Shown here piece by piece: positions 35,661 through 45,022 of a stretch of 64,000 nt of DNA. The position numbers and the translations under genes were made by a program. The first letter of the stretch is position 1; every line of letters starts with the position of its first letter. Origin of the DNA: Holophagales bacterium UBA5704 (GTDB taxonomy: Bacteria; Acidobacteriota; Thermoanaerobaculia; Multivoradales; UBA5704); NCBI GenBank assembly GCA_002420005.1, contig DIHE01000194.1, forward strand, positions 23,171-87,170, given 5' to 3'. Below the pieces are notes generated by a model that saw only the letters and a list, made by a program, of their open reading frames with translations, did not search any database and had not been told where the DNA came from.

Positions 35661-36365
35661 TCAAGAGCCCGCGCGGGGGACGGGACGCGCTTTGAGCTTG
35701 AGCTTCCCGTCCTCCTCGGCCAGGCGGAACTGCACCTGGTCACAGCCCGTCTTCTCACGCAGGGCGGCGACCTGGCGGGCCAGGTACTTCTCGAAGCTGT
35801 CGAGGTCGAATCTGGGGCCGTCTCCCGGCCGGGAGGCGAGCCCGTTGTACAGCGCTTCGACCGCTTCCGGTTCGAAGCGGCCGCCGAAGTTGATCCCCTG
35901 GCGGGGATCGAAGCGCTGTGCCGCGGGCGCCGGCGGGTGCACGGCGCCCGCCCGGCGTCCTTCTTCGCGATCGCGGATGCGGCGGTTGAACAGCTCGTTG
36001 TAACTGTTGAAGCGGGCCTCGATGTCGCCCAGCCGGAAGGCATCCAGGGTCGAGACCTGCTTCAGGTTGCGCAACTGGCGGATCTGGAGCTGGATGCGGT
36101 TGCGCATCTCATCCGGCGGCACCGGCAGGGCGCCGTTGAAGAACTTTTCGAACTCGATCTGGAGCAGCCGGATGTCGCGGCTGAGCTGGTCGAAGGTCTC
36201 GTTGAGGGACGAAGCCCGCCGCGCCGCCACCGAAAAGGCGGCGCCGGCACCCGGGAGCGCAGGCTGGCCCGGCCGCTGACCGGGGCCACCGGGAGCTCCG
36301 GGGCGGGCGGTCTGAGCCGGCTGGGCGGTGCCGAAACCGGGGCGCATGGGTCGCTTGGGGTCCAC
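35661..36365 (-). CDS. MXAN_5187 C-terminal-like protein (GTG start)
   Basis: A 234-aa soluble protein. The central region LSRDIRLLQIEFEKFFNGA, then QLRNLKQVSTLDAFRLGDIEARF and NSYNELFNRRIRDREEGR resembles the MXAN_5187 C-terminal domain of myxobacteria (unknown function), by recollection of the family pattern only. The N-terminal 60 residues are Pro/Ala/Gly-rich. I choose GTG 36365 because AGGAG precedes it by 4 nt; ATG 36347 is the alternative. It is divergent from the NtrC-type regulator. Confidence 0.72.
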   Translation of the reverse strand: MDPKRPMRPGFGTAQPAQTARPGAPGGPGQRPGQPALPGAGAAFSVAARRASSLNETFDQLSRDIRLLQIEFEKFFNGALPVPPDEMRNRIQLQIRQLRNLKQVSTLDAFRLGDIEARFNSYNELFNRRIRDREEGRRAGAVHPPAPAAQRFDPRQGINFGGRFEPEAVEALYNGLASRPGDGPRFDLDSFEKYLARQVAALREKTGCDQVQFRLAEEDGKLKLKARPVPRAGS

Positions 36366-36469
36366 GAATCTCCTATGATTCCTGCAGCGGGTTGCTCCGT
36401 CCCCTGAGATTATACGGTCGGCTCCCCGAAAGGGTCCAACCGGCGCCACCACGCACCGAGAAACCAACC

Positions 36470-37783
36470 ATGCCCACGGGCCGCATCCTGATCGTCGAGG
36501 ACCGCGACTCCCTGCGCCGCATGCTGGAGCGCGCACTGTCCCAGGAGGGGTACACGGTGGTGGCCGCCGCCGATGCTCGGGAAGGGATCGGCCGCGCCGG
36601 CGAGGGGTCCTGGGATGTCGTGCTCACCGACCTGAAGCTTCCCGACGGCTCCGGAATCGACGTCCTTGCGGCGAGCCGCCGCGCCGCACCGCACACGCCG
36701 GTCGTCGTGCTCACCGGGTTCGGCACCGTGTCCACCGCGGTCGAGGCGATGAAGCTCGGCGCCTTCGACTTCCTGGAGAAGCCGGTGGCGATCGACGACC
36801 TCTATCGCTTGATCGAGCGCGCCACCGGCTCCGGCGGGAACGACGAGACGCCCCTCTTCCAGGCCCCCGGGGCGCCGGCCATCGTCGGCCGCCATCCACG
36901 GCTCACCGCGGCGCTGCGCCTCCTCCAGAAGGTCGCCCCGACCGAGAGCACGGTGCTCCTGACCGGCGAGAGCGGAACCGGCAAGGAGCTGTTCGCCCGC
37001 GCGATCCATGCCCTGTCGCCACGGCGCAAAGGTCCCTTCGTCGGGCTCAACTGCGCCGCGATTCCCGATCCGCTGATCGAGAACGAGCTGTTCGGTCACG
37101 AGAAAGGAGCCTTCACCGGCGCCGACCGGCGGCAGGCCGGCCGCTTCGAGCTGGCCGAAGGCGGGACGCTCCTGCTCGACGAGATCGGCGAGCTGCCCCT
37201 GGGGGTGCAGGGAAAGGTGCTGCGGGTGCTCGAAGAGCGGACCTATGAGCGCGTCGGCGGCGGACGGACGCTGCGCGCCGAGGTGCGGCTGGTCGCGGCG
37301 ACCAACCGCGACCTGGAGGCCATGGTGGACGCGGGAGAGCTGCGCGCCGACCTCTTTTTCCGGTTGAACGTCTTTCCGATCGAGTTGCCGGCGCTGCGCG
37401 AGCGCGCGAGCGACATCCCTCTGCTCGCGCGCCACCTGTTGCAGGAGATCTCCCGGCGCCATCGCACGGGAGCGCCGCGGCTCACGGCGGACGCCGCCGA
37501 GCTCCTGGCCGCCTCGCCGTGGCCGGGCAACGTGCGTGAGCTGGCGAACGTGCTTGAACGGGCGGTGATCCTGGCAGACGGGCCGGAGCTCGGCGCCGCC
37601 GGGCTGCGGCCCCTGCTCCGGCCGCTCACCGGAGCCGGCGAGCGCGACCGCCTGCGCCAAGCCTTGATCGAGACCGCGGGCGACAAGCGGCAGGCCGCCG
37701 AACGGCTGGGGATGAGCTACCGGATGCTGCTGCGCAAAGTCAAGGAGTACGACCTGGAGGGGATTCCGCAGTACCGGGACTGA
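36470..37783 (+). CDS. NtrC/PilR-type sigma-54 response regulator
   Basis: A 437-aa activator. Receiver domain (about 1-120) with LIVEDRD, phosphorylation Asp in VVLTDLKLPDGSG, and LEKP. AAA+ domain (about 140-365) with Walker A TGESGTGKELFARAIH, the GAFTGA sigma-54 contact loop (EKGAFTGADRRQ), Walker B LLLDEIGELPL and sensor-2 SPWPGNVRELANV. C-terminal Fis-type HTH (GDKRQAAERLGMSYRMLLRKVKEY). It flanks the minor-pilin operon, and sigma-54-type promoters precede both pilin operons here, so a PilR role is likely. The presumed partner kinase is at 45784-47493. Confidence 0.93.
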   Translation: MPTGRILIVEDRDSLRRMLERALSQEGYTVVAAADAREGIGRAGEGSWDVVLTDLKLPDGSGIDVLAASRRAAPHTPVVVLTGFGTVSTAVEAMKLGAFDFLEKPVAIDDLYRLIERATGSGGNDETPLFQAPGAPAIVGRHPRLTAALRLLQKVAPTESTVLLTGESGTGKELFARAIHALSPRRKGPFVGLNCAAIPDPLIENELFGHEKGAFTGADRRQAGRFELAEGGTLLLDEIGELPLGVQGKVLRVLEERTYERVGGGRTLRAEVRLVAATNRDLEAMVDAGELRADLFFRLNVFPIELPALRERASDIPLLARHLLQEISRRHRTGAPRLTADAAELLAASPWPGNVRELANVLERAVILADGPELGAAGLRPLLRPLTGAGERDRLRQALIETAGDKRQAAERLGMSYRMLLRKVKEYDLEGIPQYRD

Positions 37784-38492
37784 CCGGTTTTCCGTCGGCG
37801 TCCTTCCCCTCCGGGGGCGCGGCTTTGATGCGCAGGCCATAGCCGCGGGTTTCGAACTTCGCCTCGGCAAACGAGAAGACACCCGGAAACGCCGCCCGGA
37901 ACGACACGGCCGCCCCCGCGGCGAGGCCCGAGGTGGCGATCCTCCCGTCGCCTGTCGCGAGGAGGCTCCCCGCGTCGTCAAAGAGCTGTACCGTCACGCC
38001 GACCTCGGCCGCCAGCTCGCCGGAGGGGTTGCGCAACATCCCTTGGATCTCCAGCCCATCCTGCAGGTCCTTGCGTTCCCACGACTCCACCACGATGTTC
38101 AGCCGTGGCCGCCCCGCCTGATCGGTCTCCGGAGCTGCCGGCTTCTCCGCGGCCTCCGGCGCGGGGGGAGGAGCGGACCTGAAGTCCTTGTCCGTCATCA
38201 CCCAGCGCGCCGCCTTCTTTTCGGCCGGAGGGGCGGACCCGGCCTCGGCGGTTTCCTGCGCCTGCGCCGCCTCGGCCGTGGCCTGCTCGCTGGCCGCGAG
38301 ATCCACGTCCGCGAGCCGCAGAGAGGAGAGCTGGCCGTCCACCTTCGTGAACACCACCAGCTTTCCCTTGACCGTCCAGGGCCCGCGGGTCTCGACCCGC
38401 CCACCGTCCGCGGTCACCAGCCAGTCCGCGGTGGCGGGCATGGCGAGGAGGGCGGCGGCCACGGCCACCGCCCCGATTTGCAGGTTTCGCAT
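37740..38492 (-). CDS. FxLYD-domain exported protein, last gene of the minor-pilin operon
   Basis: A 250-aa exported protein. Signal MRNLQIGAVAVAAALLAMPATADW, then WLVTADGGRVETRGPWTVKG, a Pro/Ala-rich linker (about 70-125) and a C-terminal FxLYD-like beta domain (about 130-225: LNIVVESWERKDLQDGLEIQG, FDDAGSLLATGDGRI, GAAVSFRAAF). The role is unknown; FxLYD domains are found in envelope proteins. It starts 2 nt after the pilY1 stop, so it is co-translated with the pilus genes. ATG 38492 has GGAAGGAG upstream. Its 3' end overlaps the convergent regulator by 44 nt. Confidence 0.8.
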   Translation of the reverse strand: MRNLQIGAVAVAAALLAMPATADWLVTADGGRVETRGPWTVKGKLVVFTKVDGQLSSLRLADVDLAASEQATAEAAQAQETAEAGSAPPAEKKAARWVMTDKDFRSAPPPAPEAAEKPAAPETDQAGRPRLNIVVESWERKDLQDGLEIQGMLRNPSGELAAEVGVTVQLFDDAGSLLATGDGRIATSGLAAGAAVSFRAAFPGVFSFAEAKFETRGYGLRIKAAPPEGKDADGKPVSPGTAESPPGRTP

Positions 38493-38494
38493 GC

Positions 38495-41400
38495 TCAATG
38501 CTCCTTCCAGTTCCTCTCCAGAATCCCGATCGGGATTGTCGCATACCTCTCGTAGCCGGTGTCGGAGCGGATGCCGCTGACGCTGATCCAGTAGTTGCCG
38601 AACTTGGTCCCGGGCGGGAAGAAGCTCTTGAGCGTCTTCAGGATCTCCAGCTGCTCCGCGGAGAGGTTCTCCGAATTGCCGTCTCCGGAGCTGGCCGGAT
38701 TCTTGGTCGCTCCCTGCTCCACGTAAGGGTTGGTGACGAACTCCGGCACCGTCCGGTAGCGGCTCTTCGAACCGTCGACCGTCATGATGGCGTCGGCGTT
38801 GTTGGCGTAGACCACGAAGATCCGGCTGGTGCCGCTGCGGGCACAGAGGCCGGTCACGACGTCCGGGTCTTCCCGCGACGGGAGATAGCTGGAGAAGACC
38901 AGCACACCGGCCAGGCCGAACGCCTGCGTGATCACCCGTTCGCCCTCCCCCAGATTCATGTACCAGCCGGCTTTGTTGGAGCCTTCGGGATGGAGCACGT
39001 AGTCGGCGCCGGGATCCGACGCGGAACCGTCCGGGGTGATCAGCTGGAACTGGCTCTCGTCGAGCGGAATCGTCCCGGCGGCATACTCGGTGGGACCATA
39101 CTCGTCGTCGACGATCATGTAGAAACGCCCCTCCACGTCGGAATCGAAATCCCAGAGATCCTCACGGTCGCCGGTGCCGAAGGCGAGGGCGAACCGGTTC
39201 AACGACGCCACGTAGAAGGCGACCGGCGCGAAATAGATCGGCTTGCCGCCGGTGTCGAAGATCGGCACCGGGTCCCAGGAGGAGCTGCTCAGCACCGCCG
39301 GGTCCGGATCCTCCACCCGGGTGACCGTGACGTCCGCGGCGAAATCCGGAAGGCCCTTCTCCTTGGCCAGCGTGACGCTGGTCAGGCTCGCCGGCTCCGA
39401 GAGGTCGATCTTGTAGAGAAACCCCGCCGTGGTGCCGATGTAGAGGGTGTCCAGGAAGCCGTCGACATCGACGTCCACCGCCGCGGGATCGGCGGCGGCG
39501 GCGCCGACCAGTTGCCGCTTGTAAAGGGGCTGTCCGGTCTCGACATCGACCATGTAGAGCCAGGTTCCGCTCTGTGGGCTGGTCTTGTGCGCAGCGTCCA
39601 TGCCGCCACCGAAGATGGCGACGAACCTCTCCTCGACCTGACTGCTCGAGTTCGTCACCTTGACCCGGCCGATGGTCGGCACCGACCAGGTCTCGCCGAG
39701 GTCGGGGAAGCCGTTCAGGTCCTCGTCCCAGCGGCTGCCCGACGTGGAGTCCGTGAACTCCCAGAGCAGGCTCGGGAACGGCAGGTCGCCGCACCCGGAG
39801 ACCGCCAGGTTGGTCTGCGACAGGCAGTCCGGAAGGGTGCTCTGGCTCAGCGGCTCACCGGTGATGGAGGAGACCTTGTCCGGCTGGGTGATGTCCAGCG
39901 CGTAGTACCCGCTGACAAAATCGGAGATGCGGGCGGCACCCAGGGGGCTGCCCCCTTCCCGGAGGCCGCCGAAGACCACCGTACGCCACTGCCGCTCGGA
40001 GGCGGTCGGCGTGCCGTTGTGGATCGGATCGACGAAGACGTCTTCGATGCGCGGCGTTCCATCGACTCCGATGACATGACGCGGCTTCTCGGCCAGCTCG
40101 CGCACCGCGGGCAGCAGCAGGCGGGGGATCACGGAGACGACCTCCACCCCGGTGCCGGTGGTGAACTTCCGGTCGGTGGGATCGGGGTCCCAGATGCCGG
40201 CGTCGAAGAAGTGGAGCTGTGCATCATTGCTCCCCACCAGCAGCATCTTGCGCCGGTAGCGGTGCTTGTCGGCAAAGCATTTGTAGCCGCAGCCGTTCTC
40301 GCTGTGCAGGTTGGCGGCATAGGCGAAGAAGTCGTTCGGCCGGTCGATCAGCACCGGGTCGGAATGGAAGACGTCGCCGAGCACGTACGTGGTCGACGTC
40401 GTTCCGATGGTGCCCGACTTGATCCCCAGGGTGTTTCTGAAGATGCCGAGGGTGCGCGTTCTGCGGGCGGCCGCCGCCCCCGGCAGGTTGAAGCCCTGGA
40501 ACAGGTCGGACCAGTCGGCATCGGTCGCAGGATCGCCCGTGGGCGGATAGAACAACCGGAGGGAACGCGGCACGTCGGACCCCGACGCGGCCTTGGCATA
40601 GAAGACGCGCCGCTGGTCCTCCGCCGGGCCGATCTTGAGGACCGAGGCGTCGAGCACCGCGGCGGCGGCCAGGCTCGCCGCCGTCGGTGCCTGCTCCTCG
40701 AGCTTCTCTCCGGCATCCCAAAGATGGCAGCTGCTGCGTTCGCTCTCCGGCAGGGACGAGCAAGCGATGCTCTCGTCGGGCCGGCCGGCGGCATCCAGCG
40801 GCAGGGGCTTCAGGAAGGCGTCGAGGTGCCCGTCCCAGAACGATTCGCCATTCAGGGGCGTGAAGCTCGACAGGTAGATGCGGTCGGCCACCTCGGCCTG
40901 CACGGAGGGCACGGCCGCCGAAGCGAAGGAGCTCGCCTCTTCCTTGATCTGGCTGAAGATGGTGGTCAGGGTCTCGACCAGCTCGTCCTTGTTCTCGGGG
41001 AAGTACGGCTGCCCGGTGCCTCCGTTGGAGGCCATGCACTGCAGCTTGTTGGGGGTGATGGTGCTGTCGAAGCCGAAGGCGACCACATAGGTGAGGACGT
41101 TCTCGTTGGACTTCAGCGCGAGCGTGGCGGCGCACGGATCACCGCTGCACCGCTCGTCGCCGTCGGTCAGCACGAGCAGGTATTTGCGCCGGCAGCCCCA
41201 GTCGGCATCCTGCGCCGCGGCGACGCCCTTCCAACCGGCGGACGCGCCGCACACTCCGGTGTCACAGCCGGAATACCACTTCCGAAAGTTGCGCACCGAC
41301 GCCCCCAGCGGTGTGTCGCCGACGGCCAGGAGGGGGCGCCGGCTGGAATCCTTGAGCCGCAGGTACGTCTCCGCCGCCGGGAGGGTCACCCGGGTGTCAT

Positions 41401-42580
41401 TGAAGTAGCGGGAGATCGAGAAATCGGGAAGCGCCAGCGGGCTGCCGATCGTGTTCGGCGCCAGGCGGCCCAGAATGTCGGTCTTGTGGTCGTTGTTCCA
41501 GTCGAGCGGCAGCACGTCGCCGCTGTCGAAGAAGCTGCCACGGGAATCGCCGGTGATCGTCGGCCAACGGAGATTGTAGCCGCTGGCCGGAGGGTCGAGG
41601 TACGGGGCGAGGACCGGTGTCGTGTGGTCGTTGTTCGGATCCCAGCCTGCGCAGTCGTTCGAGGCGGTCGTGTCCGAGCTGCTCGTCTGGCTGAAGAAGC
41701 CTTGCTGCGGGTTCGCCCTCTTGACTCCGGTGTCCCAGGCGAGGAACTCGGCCACCGGATTGAAGACGACGGCCTGGGTCACCACCAGGTCGCGGCTCGT
41801 GCAGCCCGAGAGCGGATTGAGGCAGCGCGCCCGTTCGATGTTGACGGTGACGCTCGCCCCCGGCGTCGGCGCTCCGGTCGGAACATAGCGCAGTCGCCAG
41901 GTCGTGCCGGCGTACCGGACGTACACCGTGATCGTCGTGGTGAAGGCGAGATGCCCCTTCGGCAGGCGGCGGAGGCGAGCCACCTCCCAGGCATCGTCGA
42001 GATCCGCCGGCACCGTCGGGTTGCAGGCGGTTCTCGGGTCGCCGGCGCCTTCGTCGCAGGTCCAGGTCTGCCCGAACACCTCCTGGTCGCCGGTGGCCGG
42101 GAAGGCCCCGTAGCCGGTGATCGTCGGGCCGTCGTTCGCCGCCTGGTACATCCAGTGCTTGTTGCGGACGGCGAGATAGTCCTGATTGAACGTGCCGAAG
42201 CCGAGCTGGACGCCGTCGACCGCCTGGACCACCTCGTAGAGCGCCTGCTTCGCCTGGTAGAACTTGGACTTCGGGTCATCCGCCTGAAGCGGCACGAAGC
42301 AATCACCGTCCGGGCACAGGAGCGCACAGTCCGCCGGGTTGGCCGGCACCTGGATGTTGACGGACGGGTTCAACGGGTCCGGGGTGGTGATCGGACACCG
42401 GGGCGACCAGGACATGGAGCCCGAGGTGTCGAGCAAGATGAAAATGTAAGGCTCGCCGGCTGCATCGCGCAGCAGGTCGCGGTCATCGGCCCGCGCGGGT
42501 CCGGCGGCGGCCAAGGTGAGCAGGGCGGCGAGCCCCAGCAGGCCGGTGGCGGATGCACCAAAAGGGTTGAAGCGCTTCAT
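38495..42580 (-). CDS. pilY1: PilY1-like type IV pilus tip/assembly protein
   Basis: A 1361-aa exported protein. Signal MKRFNPFGASATGLLGLAALL ends near ARADD. A von Willebrand A-like domain follows, with MIDAS motif LLDTSGSMSW (about 50-58) and many cysteines (CALLCPDGDCF). The C-terminal half is the PilY1 beta-propeller, with GSNDAQLHFFDAG, RVKVTNSSSQVEERFVAIFGGGMD and a calcium-type loop DVDVDGFLD (about 1030). PilY1 sits at the pilus tip, binds surfaces and controls retraction. It is the fifth gene in the fimT-pilV-pilW-pilX operon. Confidence 0.93.
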   Translation of the reverse strand: MKRFNPFGASATGLLGLAALLTLAAAGPARADDRDLLRDAAGEPYIFILLDTSGSMSWSPRCPITTPDPLNPSVNIQVPANPADCALLCPDGDCFVPLQADDPKSKFYQAKQALYEVVQAVDGVQLGFGTFNQDYLAVRNKHWMYQAANDGPTITGYGAFPATGDQEVFGQTWTCDEGAGDPRTACNPTVPADLDDAWEVARLRRLPKGHLAFTTTITVYVRYAGTTWRLRYVPTGAPTPGASVTVNIERARCLNPLSGCTSRDLVVTQAVVFNPVAEFLAWDTGVKRANPQQGFFSQTSSSDTTASNDCAGWDPNNDHTTPVLAPYLDPPASGYNLRWPTITGDSRGSFFDSGDVLPLDWNNDHKTDILGRLAPNTIGSPLALPDFSISRYFNDTRVTLPAAETYLRLKDSSRRPLLAVGDTPLGASVRNFRKWYSGCDTGVCGASAGWKGVAAAQDADWGCRRKYLLVLTDGDERCSGDPCAATLALKSNENVLTYVVAFGFDSTITPNKLQCMASNGGTGQPYFPENKDELVETLTTIFSQIKEEASSFASAAVPSVQAEVADRIYLSSFTPLNGESFWDGHLDAFLKPLPLDAAGRPDESIACSSLPESERSSCHLWDAGEKLEEQAPTAASLAAAAVLDASVLKIGPAEDQRRVFYAKAASGSDVPRSLRLFYPPTGDPATDADWSDLFQGFNLPGAAAARRTRTLGIFRNTLGIKSGTIGTTSTTYVLGDVFHSDPVLIDRPNDFFAYAANLHSENGCGYKCFADKHRYRRKMLLVGSNDAQLHFFDAGIWDPDPTDRKFTTGTGVEVVSVIPRLLLPAVRELAEKPRHVIGVDGTPRIEDVFVDPIHNGTPTASERQWRTVVFGGLREGGSPLGAARISDFVSGYYALDITQPDKVSSITGEPLSQSTLPDCLSQTNLAVSGCGDLPFPSLLWEFTDSTSGSRWDEDLNGFPDLGETWSVPTIGRVKVTNSSSQVEERFVAIFGGGMDAAHKTSPQSGTWLYMVDVETGQPLYKRQLVGAAAADPAAVDVDVDGFLDTLYIGTTAGFLYKIDLSEPASLTSVTLAKEKGLPDFAADVTVTRVEDPDPAVLSSSSWDPVPIFDTGGKPIYFAPVAFYVASLNRFALAFGTGDREDLWDFDSDVEGRFYMIVDDEYGPTEYAAGTIPLDESQFQLITPDGSASDPGADYVLHPEGSNKAGWYMNLGEGERVITQAFGLAGVLVFSSYLPSREDPDVVTGLCARSGTSRIFVVYANNADAIMTVDGSKSRYRTVPEFVTNPYVEQGATKNPASSGDGNSENLSAEQLEILKTLKSFFPPGTKFGNYWISVSGIRSDTGYERYATIPIGILERNWKEH

Positions 42581-42609
42581 GACGTCTTTACCTCCAAGCG
42601 CGCGAGGGC

Positions 42610-43173
42610 TCAGAACTTGATTTTTTGGAGCGCCGCGGAATCCGCGATGGACTCGACGGGAGGCGTGGGCCACGGTTGAAACTCGATCATCACGCTGAGC
42701 GTCTTCTGCCCGAAGAGCTGCGCTTCCGGCGGAATCGGGTTTTCGCCGTCCCAGCTGCCATTCCAGGCGAGGCGCTGGGCGGTGGCGGTGGTGGCATGGT
42801 TGACCTTCCAGAATTCGGGAACGCCGTCGTCGTTGGCCGGGCACCAGTCGCACCGGACCAGCAGGACGGGGGCCATGGGCGCGATCTCGACCCGCTCGGC
42901 CACATGGGTGTTGCCGACCACCGTTTCATTCAACAGAAGGAGGTTGGGGCCGTAGTTGCCGCTCACCAGCGCCTGGCCGGCGGCGACGCCGATCCCGGAA
43001 TCCGCGGCATAGAACGTGCGGTTGGTGTTGCGCTCGTTGGTGGCGAGCTGCACCTCCGTCCCGGTGATGAACACCAGGGCGATCGCGAGGACGGTGAGCA
43101 CGACGAGCGCCAGCAGGGTCAGGATGTAGGCGCTGCCCGCCTCGCTGCGGCGAAAGGAGGATGGAGCATTCAT
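42610..43173 (-). CDS. pilX: PilX-like minor pilin
   Basis: A 187-aa protein with the PilX N-terminal domain: SEAGSAYILTLLALVVLTVLAIALVFITGTE, a hydrophobic helix with G before the mature S/A and FYAADSGI, the diagnostic AAxSG motif. Type IV minor pilins prime pilus assembly with PilY1. It shares one base with the pilW stop (TGATG) and ends 30 nt before pilY1. A CDWCPANDDGVPEFW segment carries a calcium-like loop. Confidence 0.86.
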   Translation of the reverse strand: MNAPSSFRRSEAGSAYILTLLALVVLTVLAIALVFITGTEVQLATNERNTNRTFYAADSGIGVAAGQALVSGNYGPNLLLLNETVVGNTHVAERVEIAPMAPVLLVRCDWCPANDDGVPEFWKVNHATTATAQRLAWNGSWDGENPIPPEAQLFGQKTLSVMIEFQPWPTPPVESIADSAALQKIKF

Positions 43174-44450
43174 CACAGGTTCCTCATGTCGATCAGCGTC
43201 GAGAGCGGGCGGTAGCGGAACCTCCGGTCGTCGCCGAGGTTGATGCGGGCACCGGACAGGTCGTGGTCTTCCAGCTTCATCACCTGCGGCGAGGTGTAGC
43301 CCCCCGGATCGCGCCGGTCGGTGCGCGCGAGCGTGGAGAGCCGGATGAAATACAGCTGGTCCCCCGCGAGCCAGTCGGCCGCATTGAACGTCTCCCCGTT
43401 GAACAGCCAGTCGTCGTCGTCGCCGTCTGCCGCTTCATAGATGCGGTCGTCGTCGCCGTCGTTGCCCTCGTCGTCGTCGAACCGGCCACCCCCGCGCGTC
43501 GTGTCGAAGGCCAGGGCCACCTGCAGGTCGACGATGTTGTCGGCGATGTCGGCCCGCCAGGAGGCATGGGTGTCGTCCGGGTCCGAGTTGTCGCCGAACC
43601 CCCGCCAGGGGATGTCCGTACCGGGGAAGACGCGGGCGCGGGAGAGGCCGTAGGCGATGTCCTGGGTGCCGTTGGGAGCCACTTTGAACCCCTCGCGGAG
43701 ATAGAACCGGTACTCTTCGAGGATTCCGACGAAGGCCACGGCGCCCAGCTCGACCACATCGCGTCCTCGCACCGGATCGCCGGCGGGCAGCTCGTCGAAT
43801 CCCAGCGTGATCGGATCGGTGGTGATGTCGCAATCTTCTTCTTTGAGGACGACCACGCTCCACACCGCCGGGTTGCGGGCGCTGACCAGGAGCAGGCGCT
43901 CCAGCTTGTCCTCGTCCTCCCTCGCGTTCAACACCGCATCCTTCAAAGCCTGGAGGTTCTGCGGAATGGTCGTGGGCGTTGTGGAAGCGACCAGGACCAG
44001 GCCGCTGCTCGGCCCTCCGTCCTCCGTCTGGATCGCGAAAGCGTTGGGGGCATTGGAGTTGACCTGAAAGACCGAGGTCGAGAAGACGCCGCGAATCGTC
44101 AGGATGTCCGACCCCGGAACGACGGTTGGAGTCCCGGAACCGGCCCCGATGTGCGTGTCATCCGGAACGTCGTTGGAGACGGCCACCGCCATGCCGGCGG
44201 GAGGCGTTCCCAGGGACACCGGTCCACGCCCGGCCATGCGCACCAGCCGCATCATGTCTTGTTGCGCGATCCGCTGGCTTTGCTGCATCTCCGCCACGTT
44301 GTTCTGCACGCTCGACAGCCGGTGGCTGAAGTCGAACAAGGCGAGCAGTCCGAGGATCACCAGCATCATCACGGCCAGCGAGACGAGCAGCTCCACCAGG
44401 GTGAAGCCGCGAGAGAGGCGGATCGAAAGGGGTCGTCGTCGGATGTGCAC
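43173..44450 (-). CDS. pilW: PilW-like minor pilin with acidic insert (GTG start)
   Basis: A 425-aa prepilin: leader with SRG|FTLVELLVSLAVMMLVILGL, glutamate at +5 of the mature form. Long for PilW. A strongly acidic stretch lies at about residues 323-355 (FDDDEGNDGDDDRIYEAADG and then DDDD), probably a calcium-binding loop. GTG 44450 follows GAGAGGAAC at a good distance and is the only start giving a short leader (VHIRRRPLSIRLSRG). It lies 15 nt after pilV and overlaps pilX. Confidence 0.87.
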   Translation of the reverse strand: MHIRRRPLSIRLSRGFTLVELLVSLAVMMLVILGLLALFDFSHRLSSVQNNVAEMQQSQRIAQQDMMRLVRMAGRGPVSLGTPPAGMAVAVSNDVPDDTHIGAGSGTPTVVPGSDILTIRGVFSTSVFQVNSNAPNAFAIQTEDGGPSSGLVLVASTTPTTIPQNLQALKDAVLNAREDEDKLERLLLVSARNPAVWSVVVLKEEDCDITTDPITLGFDELPAGDPVRGRDVVELGAVAFVGILEEYRFYLREGFKVAPNGTQDIAYGLSRARVFPGTDIPWRGFGDNSDPDDTHASWRADIADNIVDLQVALAFDTTRGGGRFDDDEGNDGDDDRIYEAADGDDDDWLFNGETFNAADWLAGDQLYFIRLSTLARTDRRDPGGYTSPQVMKLEDHDLSGARINLGDDRRFRYRPLSTLIDMRNL

Positions 44451-44464
44451 GGTTCCTCTCCTCG

Positions 44465-45022
44465 TCAATAGGGCTTGAGCACGCGCAGAACCACGGTGCG
44501 CCGGCCGCCAAACAGGTCGAGCGAGCGGTCGCTCTGCTCCATCACCACCTCCACCTCCTTCAGGTGGACGAACGTCGCCTGCGTCCCGCCTTCCTGCCGC
44601 TCGCCGACGTCCAGGGTGTAGTCGCTGCGCTGCTTGTCGAGAGCTCCCATGCTGTACTGGCGGGTGAAGGTCGTCCGATTCCAGAGAATCGTCCCCGTTC
44701 CGGTGTCCCACCCTTCGTCGTCCTCGCCGATCTTGTCGGTGTCCCCTTGTGCCCATTGTTGCTCGATCTCCCCTTCGGTCTCCCCGGAGGGGACTTCCAG
44801 AGTCAGGCTGTTGAAGGGGAGCTGCTTCGCCTCTTCCAGCCGGGACCTGCCGCCGTTGGTCGCCTGGGTGTAGTCGCTCCCCGTGGCGTTCTCGCGGATC
44901 GACCGCGCGAACAGGGGGACGATGCCGAGGGCGATGATCAGCAGGAGGGCCGAGGCGACCAGCACCTCCAGGATCGAAAATCCGGCGTCCGCCAGAAGCC
45001 GGCGGCGGGGCGGCGCGCTCAT
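44465..45022 (-). CDS. pilV: PilV-like minor pilin
   Basis: A 185-aa prepilin with leader MSAPPRRRLLADAG and mature start FSILEVLVASALLLIIALGIVPL, with the +5 glutamate. The following part has NGGRSRLEEAKQLPF, typical of PilV. The ATG at 45022 overlaps the fimT stop (ATGA). The C-terminal beta part ends in GGRRTVVLRVLKPY. Confidence 0.87.
   Translation of the reverse strand: MSAPPRRRLLADAGFSILEVLVASALLLIIALGIVPLFARSIRENATGSDYTQATNGGRSRLEEAKQLPFNSLTLEVPSGETEGEIEQQWAQGDTDKIGEDDEGWDTGTGTILWNRTTFTRQYSMGALDKQRSDYTLDVGERQEGGTQATFVHLKEVEVVMEQSDRSLDLFGGRRTVVLRVLKPY

Noticed and set aside
38498..42679. 1393-codon open frame opposite pilY1
   Set aside because: High-GC antisense shadow; composition is Arg/Gly/Val-rich without motifs, while the minus strand has clear PilY1 and VWA motifs.
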